Origin: Blepharisma japonicum
Taxonomy: Eukaryota > Ciliophora > Heterotrichea > Heterotrichida > Blepharismidae
Length of the DNA: 64,000 bases
Direction of reading: 5' to 3'
Assembly: GCA_949751835.1 (NCBI GenBank)
Contig: CATKHK010000002.1
Coordinates: 620,001-684,000 of the forward strand
Shown here piece after piece: positions 20,345 through 31,637 of this stretch. Positions within the stretch are counted from its first letter, which is position 1. Each line of letters begins with the position of its first letter. A program made the translations under genes and the position numbers. The notes under the pieces were generated by a model. It was not told the DNA's origin, ran no database searches, and was given only the letters and a program-made list of their open reading frames with translations.

Positions 20345-21241
20345 TTAATAAATTGATTTAAATAGGCTTCGAAGCTCAGATTTTATAGCAAGAGTAGTTT
20401 TAGGTCTTGCAGGGGATTCATCAGCAAATAGAGTTGAATATTTATCCGTCAGCCGCTTTGAAAGTACAGAATCTGCTCTTTCGGTTGATGGATAAAGCCT
20501 ATCAACTGCAGTTTTTAATTTATATCTATTCTGGCTATTCATTTCTTCTTTTTTCCTGTCTGTATTGTCTCCAAAGCTATTGAAATTATCATTAAATGTG
20601 GAATGGTTTAAGTATTTCTTTCTGTCAATTTCATAATAATTTACAATATTTCCTTCTCGGTTACAATGTAAAACCCCAGCATCCATTGCATATGAATCAT
20701 AGCCAGTTGATTTATCATGACTTGGTGTTAGAAGCATTTGATATTTACTTTTTACTGCTAAGTTCTTTTTCTTATAAATCCTGTACTTTCTATTGATTTC
20801 TTCAAACTCCTTTACCCTTTCAGGGCTTGCATTGCTTCGATCTTGAGATAAAAAATGCTTCTCAACAAATAAATTTTCATTATTATAGTCTAAATGCTTC
20901 CCAAACGCTGTTTTGGGTAATTTTATAATTTGCATTCCTTCTGGTCTGGGAGCGTGCTGAGACTTAAGATATTCTGAAATTGATGTTTTCTCTTCTCTAT
21001 GATGGGTAGGAGATTTAGGCTCAGTAAAATCAGAGCTTTGATTTCGAAGTGCTGCCCTTTCGAGCTTTGAGATATAGTCATGTTTCGTTTCGTATCTGTA
21101 TAATGATTTGCTAATTTTTGTCACATGTCGTTTTAGAGTCCTGTACCCTGTTGAGCAGGTTCTTCTATGAGTTATTGATATATTTAAATCAAGGTTCATA
21201 GAATCAGCTGGTCTATGAATTTTCTGAGGAATTTTACTCAT
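20345..21241 (-). CDS. Basic protein with short helices, unknown
   Basis: 298 aa, ATG start, TAA stop, no TGA. It is rich in Lys, Arg, Ser and Tyr, with no TM and no clear domain. Several KxxYR-type basic helices (EFEEINRKYRIYKKKN) and a C-terminal helix (KSELRSLFKSIY) are visible. It resembles in composition the other basic Ser-rich genes of this window, but I see no shared motif. Confidence 0.6.
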   Translation of the reverse strand: MSKIPQKIHRPADSMNLDLNISITHRRTCSTGYRTLKRHVTKISKSLYRYETKHDYISKLERAALRNQSSDFTEPKSPTHHREEKTSISEYLKSQHAPRPEGMQIIKLPKTAFGKHLDYNNENLFVEKHFLSQDRSNASPERVKEFEEINRKYRIYKKKNLAVKSKYQMLLTPSHDKSTGYDSYAMDAGVLHCNREGNIVNYYEIDRKKYLNHSTFNDNFNSFGDNTDRKKEEMNSQNRYKLKTAVDRLYPSTERADSVLSKRLTDKYSTLFADESPARPKTTLAIKSELRSLFKSIY

Positions 21242-21972
21242 GTCTATATGATAACTGCTTAATTATTGTAAAATAAACAAAAATAAATTTTTAAACATAA
21301 ATTAGTTATATTATCTAATAGCTTAAAATTTTTGGTTTAAATTCATCACGTCGGTTTCTTTTCATGTAAAATCTCTAATATTTTCTTTTTAATGCTGGGC
21401 ATCTCTAAGCTTTTTATTTTGGATCTTTTGATATATTAAAATGTTTTAATTTATAATAGAACTCTTTTTTAAGAAAATTTACTGGCTTCAATGAGTTTTC
21501 TCCTTTCAGAATAATTCAACTTTTCTAACGGTATTAAAGTTCTCACTTAAAATCGACTCTCCAAATGATTTAGTTATTTTTTTCTAAACCCCAATAAAAT
21601 TAATTAAATTATCTAAAATATAGCACATTTCATAGCAGCTCAGTGGTATCCATCTCAAAATATTTATTTTATTGGCGCTCTTGGTGCTATGAAAATAATA
21701 ATTCACAGCTTGCTCAATTTTTTTATATGGATTTAACATTGGAAGTTCTCAAAATAGGCCTTTTTGCAGGGATGATGCTTGATTATGATAACTAATGTTT
21801 TATATAAATCATTCACTAGCATTTCAAATAGCAAATATTAGCATTTTATTAAATATCTCTTGGTAAAGTATTTCACAAAACTCTTTAAATTAAATTAAAG
21901 ATTTTTTATAATTTTAGTAGTAAAAGATTTTTAGATTTTACCATAATAAAATTATTTAATTTTCTCCCAAAA
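21242..21972. other. Long intergenic stretch
   Basis: About 730 bp, AT-rich, with stops in every frame. Nothing recognisable is seen until the GST relic begins at about 21973. Confidence 0.6.
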
Positions 21973-22200
21973 ATGCAAGATTAAGATTTGAAAAATCCAT
22001 GGGTATTTGAGCAATTTAAAATGCTCCTTAAACATTTAGAATCTCTTTTTGGGATAGCTAATGCAATTGTGACCTAACCTTGATTTCGTCAGATAAGATC
22101 GGGCTAAATTTAAAGTTAAAAATAGTAGGGGATTTCCAAATATATCTTATTTACGAAAATATCAAGCTAAACAGAGTTTGGGAATTTGGAATGCAAGCAT
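21973..22200 (+). pseudogene. Degenerate glutathione S-transferase relic (N-terminal part)
   Basis: This stretch aligns collinearly with the first about 230 bases of the two GST genes downstream. Matching landmarks are AAAATGCAA at the start, TTAAGAT...ATCCATGGGTAT against TTAGGAT...ATCCGTGGCTAT, AATGCTCCTTAAACATTTAG against AATGCTTCTTACTCATTTAG, GATTTCGTCAGATAAGAT against GACTTCGACAAGTTAGAT, and GAAAATATCAAGCTAA, which is identical. Frames are broken by many indels and stops, and similarity fades before the C-terminal domain. It is an old, decayed tandem copy. Confidence 0.7.
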
Positions 22201-22302
22201 TCCATATAAAATATTTCACCATATTTCTAATTCGAATTACAAGTTTTCATTTATTTTAATAGTAAAATTTTTTAAGCTTCTCCACCGCTAATAAAAATAA
22301 AA

Positions 22303-22967
22303 ATGCAACAACCAACATTAGGATATTGGGACATCCGTGGCTATGCTGAGCCTCTGAGAATGCTTCTTACTCATTTAGGAGTTGCCTTTGAGGACAAGCA
22401 ATATCAGTATGGCCCTGCTCCTGACTTCGACAAGTTAGATTGGTTTAATGTCAAGAGACTTTAGGCATGGATTTTCCAAATTTGCCTTATTTTATTGATG
22501 AAAATATCAAGCTAAGCGAAACTTTGGCGATTTTTGAATACATTTGTGCGAAGTACAACCCATCGTATCTTGGCAGCACAGTTGTTGAGAAAGCTTATGT
22601 TTCAATGATTGCTGGGGTTCTCAAAGATTTTAATGGGCAAATCGGCAATGCATGCTATAGCCCAGATGCAGCGACCCGTGTTCCTCAAACTCTTGAAAGT
22701 CAAAGATCAGTCGTGGCCAGAATAGTTAAATATCTTGAAGGCAAAACATTTTTAGTTGGAGGTCATCCCACATATATTGACTTTTACTTTTATGAAACAA
22801 TTGATAGACTTGATGCAATTGACCCAGGCTACACTGCTGGAGTTTCACCAGTCATCGCTGCTTACAAAAGCCATATAAGAAGCCTAGCACATGTGGAAGA
22901 ATTTCTTGCAAGACCAACAAAACCGCGTTTCTTTCATGGACCTCAAGCTAGCTGGCAAGGTTATTAA
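22303..22967 (+). pseudogene. Glutathione S-transferase copy with one-base frameshift
   Basis: It starts at ATG 22303 with the thioredoxin-fold N terminus (YWDIRGYAEPLRMLL) and continues to TAA 22967 through the alpha-helical C-terminal domain. One base is missing relative to the intact paralogue near 22453-22457, in the run encoding VKETLGMD; the reading frame therefore meets TAG at 22462-22464 and resumes one frame over at 22465. No 15-nt intron explains the shift. Everything else is intact and gene-like, including third-position changes from the paralogue, so the lesion is recent, a sequencing error in a short A run, or a programmed -1 shift. I label it a pseudogene provisionally. Confidence 0.6.
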
Positions 22968-23726
22968 TTAAATATCCAATATGATTATTTTACGCATTAG
23001 TTATAAATATCTTACGCATTTAATAAAATAATAAATAAAAATTGCTAATAAATAGTTTGAAAAATAATGGAAGCCATAATTTGCAATTAAAAACACTTTT
23101 TAATTTTTACTATTTTTGAGATTTAATTATATTTATTGTTTTCAATCCAGCCTGCAATAAACATATTTGATTTTTCATTGAATAATAAATTAGAGCTATC
23201 TTCTCTAGCTATAATAAATTATTTACATTTATTATTAATCTATTCAATATTGCAAAGATTTGTGTGAATTTGGGTTTCTTACCCCCTACTGCATATTTTT
23301 AGCAAATATTTCACTAATCAAATAGCTTCAGGTGACTTGTCAAGGGCAACATGAAAATATTTGCTATTAGCATTAAATTAGATATTAGATTCAAATGTAG
23401 ATTTGATTAGATAAAATAAATTTGGTTTATGCTGATTACAATTTCTTGTTTTTGGATTGAATGAGCAATAACAAAATTTTCTGTGATTTCCCAATTTTTA
23501 GAAGGTATCAATTATAGGATATCTGAGAAAAAATAACTACGAACTAATTTGGTTTACTTAATTGCTGGCTTATTAATATAAAAATTGATAAATATTTTAG
23601 TTTTATAATTTCTTAATTGAATCGAGGCTTAAATAAAATTTTATACTTAAATATTAATTTAATAGTAAAAATAAAATCATTTCAGAACCACTACTAAAAA
23701 TCGTATAAACTAATAATTTTTCTTAA
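22968..23726. other. Spacer between GST copies
   Basis: About 760 bp of AT-rich DNA with no supported gene. A short stretch near 23165-23220 faintly resembles the GST segment around ENVKLSETSAIFEYI, but the match is too weak to call another relic. Confidence 0.5.
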
Positions 23727-24386
23727 ATGCAACAACCAATATTAGCATACTGGAATAATCGTGGCTTTGCCGAACCTCTAAGAATGCTTTTGGCTCACTT
23801 TGGGGTTGCTTTTGAGGATAAACAATATATCCCTGGCCCTGCCCCGGATTTTGACAGATCAGATTGGCTTCGCGTTAAAGAAACCTTAGGAATGGATTTT
23901 CCAAATTTGCCTTATTTTATTGATGAAAACGTCAAATTAAGCGAAACTTCAGCAATTTTTGAATACATCTGTGCCAAATATAACCCGTCTTATCTTGGCA
24001 ATACTCTTACTGAAAAAGCTTATGTCTCAATGATTGCTGGTGTCCTTAAAGATATCATGGGCAAAGTTGGCATGGCAGCCTATAATCAAAATGCAGCTAC
24101 TCTTGTTCCTCAAGCTCTTGAGAGCCAAAAGTTAGTGATGGAAAGATTTGTCAAATACTTGGCTGGGAAAAGATTATTAGTAGGTGATCATCCTACATAT
24201 GTTGATTTTTATTTTTATGAGGTTCTTGATAAGCTTGATGCTATTGATCCAAGCTATACAGCTGGAATTTCGCCAGTTTTTTCACCTTATAAAGCTTACA
24301 TAAGGAGCTTAACTAATATCGAAGAATTCGTTTCAAGACCGAATAGGCCACCTTTCCATGGCCCAATGGCTGGCTGGAGAATTTAA
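23727..24386 (+). CDS. Glutathione S-transferase, mu/sigma-like, intact
   Basis: 219 aa, typical length. The N-terminal thioredoxin-like domain begins MQQPILAYWNNRGFAEPLRM, with the catalytic Tyr expected at position 8; the glutathione-binding segment LPYFIDENVKLSETSAI follows, then an all-helical C-terminal domain. GSTs conjugate glutathione to electrophiles in the cytosol. The usual W-D/N-I/N-RG-x-AEP motif puts it near the mu/sigma classes. It is the only intact member of the tandem array; all Trp codons are TGG. Compared with the frameshifted copy, YWDIRG is YWNNRG here, so substrate range may differ. Confidence 0.92.
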   Translation: MQQPILAYWNNRGFAEPLRMLLAHFGVAFEDKQYIPGPAPDFDRSDWLRVKETLGMDFPNLPYFIDENVKLSETSAIFEYICAKYNPSYLGNTLTEKAYVSMIAGVLKDIMGKVGMAAYNQNAATLVPQALESQKLVMERFVKYLAGKRLLVGDHPTYVDFYFYEVLDKLDAIDPSYTAGISPVFSPYKAYIRSLTNIEEFVSRPNRPPFHGPMAGWRI

Positions 24387-24452
24387 TAACTTAAAATCAT
24401 CCATTTATTTTCAATTAATTAAAATAAAGACATTTATAGAGTAGATCATTAT

Positions 24453-26537
24453 TTATTTTAATTCTATTGCGTTTCTTACTTGCTTTAAGATAGGCAACCA
24501 TGTCGGTGGGTCATACACTCTTTTAGAAGCTTCAACCGCTTTTATTATATTGCTATACATCTGCCCATCTGCATTTCCTATTGCTGATCCTAGTATTTTG
24601 TCTGGTGCTGCAATTGCATCTATTATATGGAGACTGTCTTTGGCTAATTCCCTGCACAGATTGACTTCAGCATCTTTTACTATTCTTATCTGGCTACCAT
24701 TAAATGCATTTTCCAAATAAAGTCCACTATTTTTTTCAATTCTTTCTAAAACAAACAAATAAAAAAGCTTCTTTATTACAGCTCCTGTCATTTGATTTTT
24801 TTCTAAAACTCCATTTACTAGTTTTAATAACTGTTTTGCCATGATGCATTCTCCATATGATTTTCCTAAATCTTGTAAATAATGCACTTGTGTGTTATTT
24901 CAGGCGTCAAATATATCGTCGAATTTTGAACCGTTTTCTTGTAGCTTGGCTATAGATTGGTGTAAGTGCCAGTTTACACGATATTCCATAAGTTCAATTA
25001 ATAGTTTCTCATTATAAAGTTCTTCCTCTGTGTTAAAGTCTACTTTAAAAGATTTGACTTGGTCTAAATCTAAGGTCAAATATGATAGACTTGGAGCAGC
25101 AATTTTAATACCTTTGAATGCTCGTTGTACCTGCTTGAAAATAAATTTTCCGGCTTGCTGGATAAGAACAGTATTATCACCTTCCCAGGTAGTATGGACA
25201 TCACTCATATTTCTTTGAGAGTTTAATCTTGAATATGCCTGGAAGCCCATCCCACCAGTGGCTTCTCTACATTCTTGAGTAGCAGCTACAGCAAAGCTAC
25301 TAGAAATATTTTTCATCGCAGAAAGTATTGAGTGGTATTCTGCCAGCTCATTGCATTCAGGATCGTCAAAAGTTTTGATTCTAACATTTTTAAATTCCTC
25401 CATTAAAAACATCCCACATGATTTTATACCAAACATCTTCGCTAAGTGAGGAATTAAGCGATATTGCTGGGTTTGATAATCTAAAATAGGAACTTCTGGG
25501 CCATTTTGTTTGGAGAACTGCTTTTTAATTGCTGCAAATCTTAGAGCAATAGTCAGGGAGTGCCTCATACACACTTCACTGCCATTAACAACCGCAATTC
25601 TGCCTCTTATAAGTCCACCTAGCATAATTCCAAGTCTTTTTTCTTTGTTTTTAATAGAGCTCTTAAATTTTCCTTCAGGTGTAATTTGACTTAACCTGTC
25701 TAGCAAGCAGTCATAAGGAACCCTATAGTCTTTAAAAATTAAAAATCCATTGTCAACTCCATCTAAATATATTTTCTTCCCGCAATCACCAAGAATTACA
25801 CCAGGAAGTGGCTGATGAGTTTCATAATCCCTAATAGGAATCACAAAAGCATGGACTCCTTTATCAACTCCATCCACAATTAGCTTCGCGAACAATGAGG
25901 TCATATTAGCCGTTTTACCGACTGCTCCAATGAGCCATTTCGCAGATGTAGGCTTTGGAGAATTTATTATAAACTCCCTAGTTTTGTGATCATAAGTTGC
26001 TGTTGTTTCTAATCCAGCTACATTAGAGCCATGTCCAAGTTCAGTCATTGCAAACGAGCCATAATCTTTAAGAGAGTATGCTCTATCAATGCTGTTTCTA
26101 TGTTTTTGTGTTCCTAAGTTTTGAATAGTATCAAGGTAAAGGGTTATATGGACTATAAATCTTGTGGATGTCATCTGGCAATACTCACCAATACAATAAA
26201 GAAATTCCGATTTTTTCGCAGGGTCTTTCATATCAATCTCATAGGTTAAGCGGCTTGGAGCATACAGAAAGCCAAGCTGCTCTACAATTTTTTGACGTAA
26301 AGGTTCACGACTTAACTCAACATCTTCGGTATGGTCAAAAAGTGGACTTGAACACATTTTGTTTCTGAGTTCAACGATTTTCGGGTAAAAAGAACCAAAA
26401 TAGGCCTCAGCAACAGTAGTTTTATTGATTTCTTGGCTTCTGCTTAAATATTCAGCAAGGGAAGAATCGTGCTCAGAAACAGGAAATTTCGAAACAAGAT
26501 GGGATTGGAGCAATTTCAATCGGTGGCAGCTAGACAT
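24453..26537 (-). CDS. Peroxisomal acyl-CoA oxidase with N-terminal PTS2
   Basis: 694 aa, the family's usual size. It catalyses the first, FAD-dependent step of peroxisomal beta-oxidation, making trans-2-enoyl-CoA and H2O2. Visible hallmarks are AMTELGHGSNVAGLETTATY (flavin/substrate site), LGGLIRGRIAV, ECREATGGMGFQAYSRL and TTWEGDNTVLIQQ. The N terminus MSSCH-RLKLLQSHL fits the PTS2 consensus (R/K)(L/V/I)x5(H/Q)(L/A) exactly, whereas the C terminus (IELK) is not a PTS1. One TGA (FDAWNNTQ, about 24899) lies between what would otherwise be two reading frames. No intron. Confidence 0.95.
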
Positions 26538-27027
26538 TAATTATTAATAGCCACTAATAGCTAGATAATTAAGCTAGGATGAATAGAAGAATATGTGATA
26601 AATATTAATTGATTTCAGTTTTTGAATAATTTGAGAGTCCTGGAAATTTTGCTATAAAAATTTTTATGCTATTTTGATCTGCTTGCAATAAATTAGAAGT
26701 TTAGTGAAATATTATTTAGAAAAGGTGAACTATTATTTATTTTGGTTAAGTCTTATAAAGGAGTGATTTTGTGTTATAGCAAATGTTTATGAACTGAATA
26801 GTTCATAAATTATTAATAAAGTCAAAGAAGGATTGCTTAATACATTTCAATTTTTTAGGCTCTTTAGAAATTTTTCATTCATGAAATAGCTGAGCCGTCG
26901 CAAGGCTCACGATTGTGAAAAACGCATTTACTCTCTATTAATATGGTGAAATTATAATATCTTCTCGATTTAATAATAAATTTATTAAAATCCTCATTTT
27001 TAATTTTTATTTTAGTAATTCCTAATT
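26538..27027. other. Intergenic with a GC-rich hairpin
   Basis: About 490 bp, AT-rich. A short GC-rich inverted repeat, TGAGCC...GGCTCA (26891-26896 with 26904-26909, 7-nt loop), stands out. No gene supported. Confidence 0.5.
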
Positions 27028-27735
27028 TTAATTATACTTTTTACGATTTGCTTCTCTTTCTCGTTTTATTCTTGCATCTTCCTTCGCTTTTTTCTCGCGG
27101 TATGCGTCTACTTCTACTTTATTTAAATTCAAAATAATTTGCTTTATGCCTGCACTCAACCCAATTCCTCCAAGTCCAAGTAGTATTAGCTGTTCATTGC
27201 TCATTTCATTTAAAAACTGATATGAGAAGCTCCCTGCAGACTTCTTAAACAAAAATTGCATAAAGCAATACCATCCTCCTAAATATACATCAAAAATAAG
27301 CAAAACCCAACTGCTTGGGACAGCAAACTCTTCAATGAATTTCATATCATAAAGAACTAATCCCAGTAATCCTCCGCCTGTCATTATGTCTAGGTAATAT
27401 TCAGATATCCCTTTTACGTATTCGTAATCCTCCTCAATTTCTTCAAGCTTAAACATCTGTATCGAATATTTGAGAATTAGTGATATACATAGCAAGGAGA
27501 GAGTCATAAGATAAATAGATACCAATAGTTCCTGCTTGATTTTCAGGAATCGAATATTGAATGTTGACATGAACGCAAGCAAAAAGTATGTGAATGAGAG
27601 ATAGCAAGAAACCCATTCAATAGAAGTTACTTTGCTAAAAACTCGGATTTTTGCGACCTCATGTGTTTGGTGAGAGGCAGCAAACCATAGAAGAGCATGA
27701 ACTAGAATCATAAGTAAATATCATATTCTTGCCAT
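27028..27735 (-). CDS. Multi-pass membrane protein, unknown
   Basis: 235 aa from ATG 27735 (MARIWYLLMILVHALLWFAA, with one TGA Trp). About five or six hydrophobic segments follow (WVSCYLSFTYFLLAFMSTF, LVSIYLMTLSLLCISLIL, GGGLLGLVLYDM, SSWVLLIFDVYLGGWYCFMQ, LILLGLGGIGLSAGI), then a basic, charged C-terminal tail (KKAKEDARIKREREANRKK). The start at 27735 is preferred over ATG 27711 because the frame stays open. No family recognised. It lies 173 bp downstream of another membrane-protein gene on the same strand. Confidence 0.65.
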
Positions 27736-27908
27736 GATTATTTTATTAAGAAATTGGGATTATTTTATTGTGAATTAAATATTGAGAAGGAAAACTAAAA
27801 TTGAATAATAAAAATATTGAGAAGGGATCAAAAATGAATAATAAATAAAGAAAAGGATAAGACTTAAAAAAGAATGTCATAATTATTAGATTAAATAATT
27901 TAGACCGG

Positions 27909-29300
27909 CTATCTTAATGCGAATCCTATTGCACAACTAGTCAGCAAAATTGCAATAATAACTCCAAATAATCTCTTATCCATAACCCTTTCTCCACCAC
28001 TTCCAAATCTTTCTATTTTTTTAAGCAAATTCCTCGAGCACTCCAATACAAATGCAAGTAATATTTGTCCAGTAATGCAAAAGCCTGCAATATAATCTAG
28101 CCCTACAGACGCAGCACTTCTAATAATTTCACAGCATTCTGAGTTCAAGCACCCATATTTTTCTTCCCCATTATTTTCAACTATTTTTCCTATTTGGTCC
28201 TCATCACATTTAAGCTTATCTTTTGAGCTCTCTATTTCTATATATTTCTCAGTGCATCCTAGATAGCTTAAATGCTTATCTTGCATGATATTTAGCAATT
28301 GATAGCAGTTCGTGCTAATAGAAGTTTGAAAATCTTTTGTGGCAAAAACAATAAGCATGCAATAAAGCCAAAGAAAAATGAATAAAATTACACATATGAT
28401 TTGAGAAAGAATAATAAGAGAAATATGTTCTTTATATGCAGCGAAAAATGAAAAATGAGTATAGATCAATAAAATAAGGCCAAGAATAATACCTGATTGG
28501 GTTATTATAGGTGCGAAATTTTCTGAAATGTCCAAAGCATGCCAATATAGTCAATATATTCCTGTGCATAATATTAATCCAATAGCAGATATCAATATGC
28601 TGATTTGAATCACTTGAACGTAATTGTGAATATTTTCATAATCAATGCAAAGTTTACAAGATAAATAAAATATGTAGATGTAGCCTATAATATATTTCAA
28701 TGCTGCTCCACTAATGAAATATAGCATTCACTTAACTCTTCAGCTTATATCAGGATCTTTAATTGGTCCTAACAAACTTTGATGAGAAATGACTGATACA
28801 ATTCCTATAAAAAAGAAGCAAGAAGCCACTAAATGTAGAATGTATAAAGAAATCGTGAAAAAATCCTGCGCTACGTAATTATTCCACTGTGTTAACATTT
28901 TTATATGTTTTGCTAGTGACTCTTTTGTATATTTTGCTCCAAAATAAACACAAAGAGTTGCACAGATCCCTATTAGTGATACAAAAGGAGGAAACATCAA
29001 GAAATATTTATTTGTATGATGAAAAGCTATTACTCCAGCAATAAGAACAATAATTGGAGCAAATATCATCCCTATACAAGCTTTCTGAAGCCGATTAAGA
29101 ATTTTTTCTTCTTCTTTTATGGTCATTCGATTTGTATGTCTTTCTGAGATTCGTGAAATGCTTGGAAAAGATTTTAATAAATTATTTTGTGTTTCTGTCA
29201 TCTGAGGTATCTCAATTGATTGCTTAAGTTGGCTTGCTCCTTTTTCATCCTCATCAGTAAAGTTTGAGTAATTCTTTATACCTCTTTGCTTTAAATCCAT
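27909..29300 (-). CDS. Eight-or-so-TM membrane protein with tetraspanin-like C-terminal loop
   Basis: 463 aa from ATG 29300. At least five TGA codons are read as Trp (SWRVKW, YWLYWH and others), without which the gene falls into unrelated pieces. After a soluble N terminus there are four TM helices (CIGMIFAPIIVLIAGVIAF, LMFPPFVSLIGICATLCVYF, FTISLYILHLVASCFFFIG, YFISGAALKYIIGYIYIFY), a fifth (ISILISAIGLILCTGIYW), two more, then a Cys-containing extracellular loop (GCTEKY ... CLNSECCEII) and a last helix. A loop with a CC pair between the last two helices recalls tetraspanins, but the canonical CCG is lacking. Function unknown. Confidence 0.6.
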
Positions 29301-29502
29301 ATTAACAAATATTTTATTTTCCAATAAATTTTTCCAACTAATATATCAAAGATCTAACAAAATCTTTCCTTAAAAATTATTATTATTTTTTAGAATTTTC
29401 TTACACTTTTACATTGATAATTATCCTGGTATTTTTCTCTCCATTTAATTGCTCACTTGAGATTTCCAACACTGGATTTTTAAATAAAAGAAATTTTGCG
29501 AG

Positions 29503-30885
29503 ATGTCAGCAGCTGTAGTAAGAGAAAGAAAATCCATAAGGACACATACATCTCCTCCAGATGCAGGGCAGCCTGAATACCGAGACTATAAAATTGAAAA
29601 ATCAATTCTTAAGCCATCTCTTTCACTTACTTATCAAAACCAACCTGAAATAAATATAGTTCCTGATAGCAAAGTAGAGGGTTCTATAAATGCTTTTATA
29701 TCAGAAAATGATAAAATTGAAAAGAGTCCTAGGAAGCTGTCCCCAGCTTTTCGACAAGAAGACATTGACAATGTCAATGAAGAAACAAAATTTCCTATTG
29801 ATATTAAAGGATCTTTATCACCAGTTGATGAAGATTTCCCATCAGACGAGTCAACACCACTAGGCGTTAAGTCAACATTTTCTCAATTTTCTAACGAAAA
29901 ATCGAAGCTCAAATATTCTGAAGGCGAAATAAGAAAAGTAGGAGACGAGGACTGGTCTTGGGTACTACCGATAGAAATAGTAAAAATTATGAGAAGGAAT
30001 TGCGAAAAACCACAAAAGCTGATACGAGACAGCTCTAACTATAAAAATAATTGGCGTGCTGAAGAAGATGAAACTCAGAAAAAAATTAGGCAAGGCGCAA
30101 TTGAAACTACTAAAAAAGTTAATGCCGAGAAAACAACTAAAGAAAAAATCCTATGCCAAATTAAAATAATCTTGAATAAAATGAGCCTTGTAAATTTTGA
30201 CAAGCTTAAGGAAGAATTATTTGAAATTGCTAAGTCCAATGAAGAATATCTAGAGCCATTAGCAGACGCGATTTTTCAAAAAGCCTGTTTTGAGAAAAAA
30301 TATGTAGGGATATATGCTGATTTATGCAAATATTTATCTGGCAAGTATTTAGATTTTCAGCTTGGATATAAAGAAGATCCCATTAAAAGGACGCAAGACA
30401 GTTTATTTAGGAAAATTCTCTTAAATATATGCCAGGAATCTTTTGAAGATATGTGAACAAATAATTTTAAGCACAAAAATGAGCCAGTTTATAAAATTAA
30501 AAGTTTAGGATGTGCAAAATTTATAGGTGAGCTTTTTAAAAATGGTTTTATTCCACCAAAAATTATTTTTACTTGTCTTATGGAATTAATCAGCGAAGAT
30601 TTTAAAGAAAAATACAAAAATCCTGATATAAACTCTTTACAACTTGATGACGATAAATTAGAAGGAGCAATTTTGATACTAATAGCAGGTGGACTTGCTT
30701 TCGAAAATGAAAAAAATTTATCTAGAACTAATGCGGTAGTTAATGCGCTTAGTGAAATAATGAATCGAAATCTGACCAATTCGCGAAACAAATTTTTAAT
30801 ACTAGTAACAATTATTTAGGATATGATTGAACTAAGAGCTTCAGGCTGACAGCCAAAGCCAATTGAATCACCTATCATTAATTAA
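29503..30885 (+). CDS. MIF4G-domain translation factor, eIF4G-like (1 intron)
   Basis: Exons 29503-30804 and 30820-30885 join across a 15-nt intron; 455 aa. A disordered Ser/Lys-rich N terminus is followed by a MIF4G HEAT domain (about residues 215-445): ILCQIKIILNKMSLVNFDKL, ADAIFQKACFEKKYVGIYADLC and, after splicing, KFLILDMIELRASGWQPK, the family's canonical last helix. eIF4G-type MIF4G domains bind eIF4A and scaffold mRNA recruitment to ribosomes. Two TGA codons are Trp (DMWTNN and SGWQPK). The N-terminal region is short and may include an eIF4E-binding site, but I could not identify YxxxxL-phi confidently. Confidence 0.85.
30805..30819 (+). other. 15-nt intron
   Basis: GTAACAATTATTTAG, phase 0, A at position 10, terminal TAG in frame. 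Splicing produces the canonical MIF4G ending DMIELRASGW. Confidence 0.92.
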
Positions 30886-31637
30886 ATTTTATTAATCAAA
30901 AAACTCATTATATTTGTTGGAATATCAATTGCAATCCATTACATTTTCATAAATAATTATGCACTAATAGTATAATATGTATCTTCATTTGCATATACTA
31001 CCAAATAAAATACTTCAACCTTCACTTCCATAGATAAAAATTAATATATTTCCTAAAAACATTTTTACCAAACAAAAGAAAAATATAATCTAAGTAATTA
31101 AGGGAAATATATAGATTTTGCATAATATTTTGTGCTGAAATAAAATTGCTCCTGGAGAGATAATTTCTTGCCATTTGGCTTATAATTTTTTAATCATCAC
31201 TACCAGCAAACTAAGTAGCTTATACAGTTACGATTGCATTTTTCAATAAATTTTTGAACATCTTTTATAGTATTATGTACTAATTTTATTAATGAATGCT
31301 AAATATCCTTCAAATTGAAGCATCGATTAAAGCATTTATATTAATTATATAAATATGGATTTAATTTAATATAAAATAGCGTTGCTTGACTGTTAAATTT
31401 CTATAAACATAATAAAGCTATAGCAACTCCTATTTTAGAGCATGCTACAACAAATCCAAAAAGCTGTTTATTAAAAATAATAATTTTCTAAGTAAAGCAT
31501 TTTAATAATGTTGATTTCTAATTCAGGAAGAGAATGGGCCTAATTAAGTCCTAATTATAATGGTTGTTATTAAAATAATAAGGCTCAATTTTATGCTCAT
31601 ATACATCTTTGTAAAGCTGCTTAAAAAAATTATTTAA
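30886..31637. other. Intergenic, nothing supported
   Basis: About 750 bp, very AT-rich. Only very short open frames in either direction. No RNA gene seen. Confidence 0.6.

Noticed and set aside
23165-23220. Faint similarity to GST around ENVKLSETSAIFEYI
   Set aside because: Only scattered matches in low-complexity AT-rich DNA, without flanking collinearity like that of the 21973-22200 relic.
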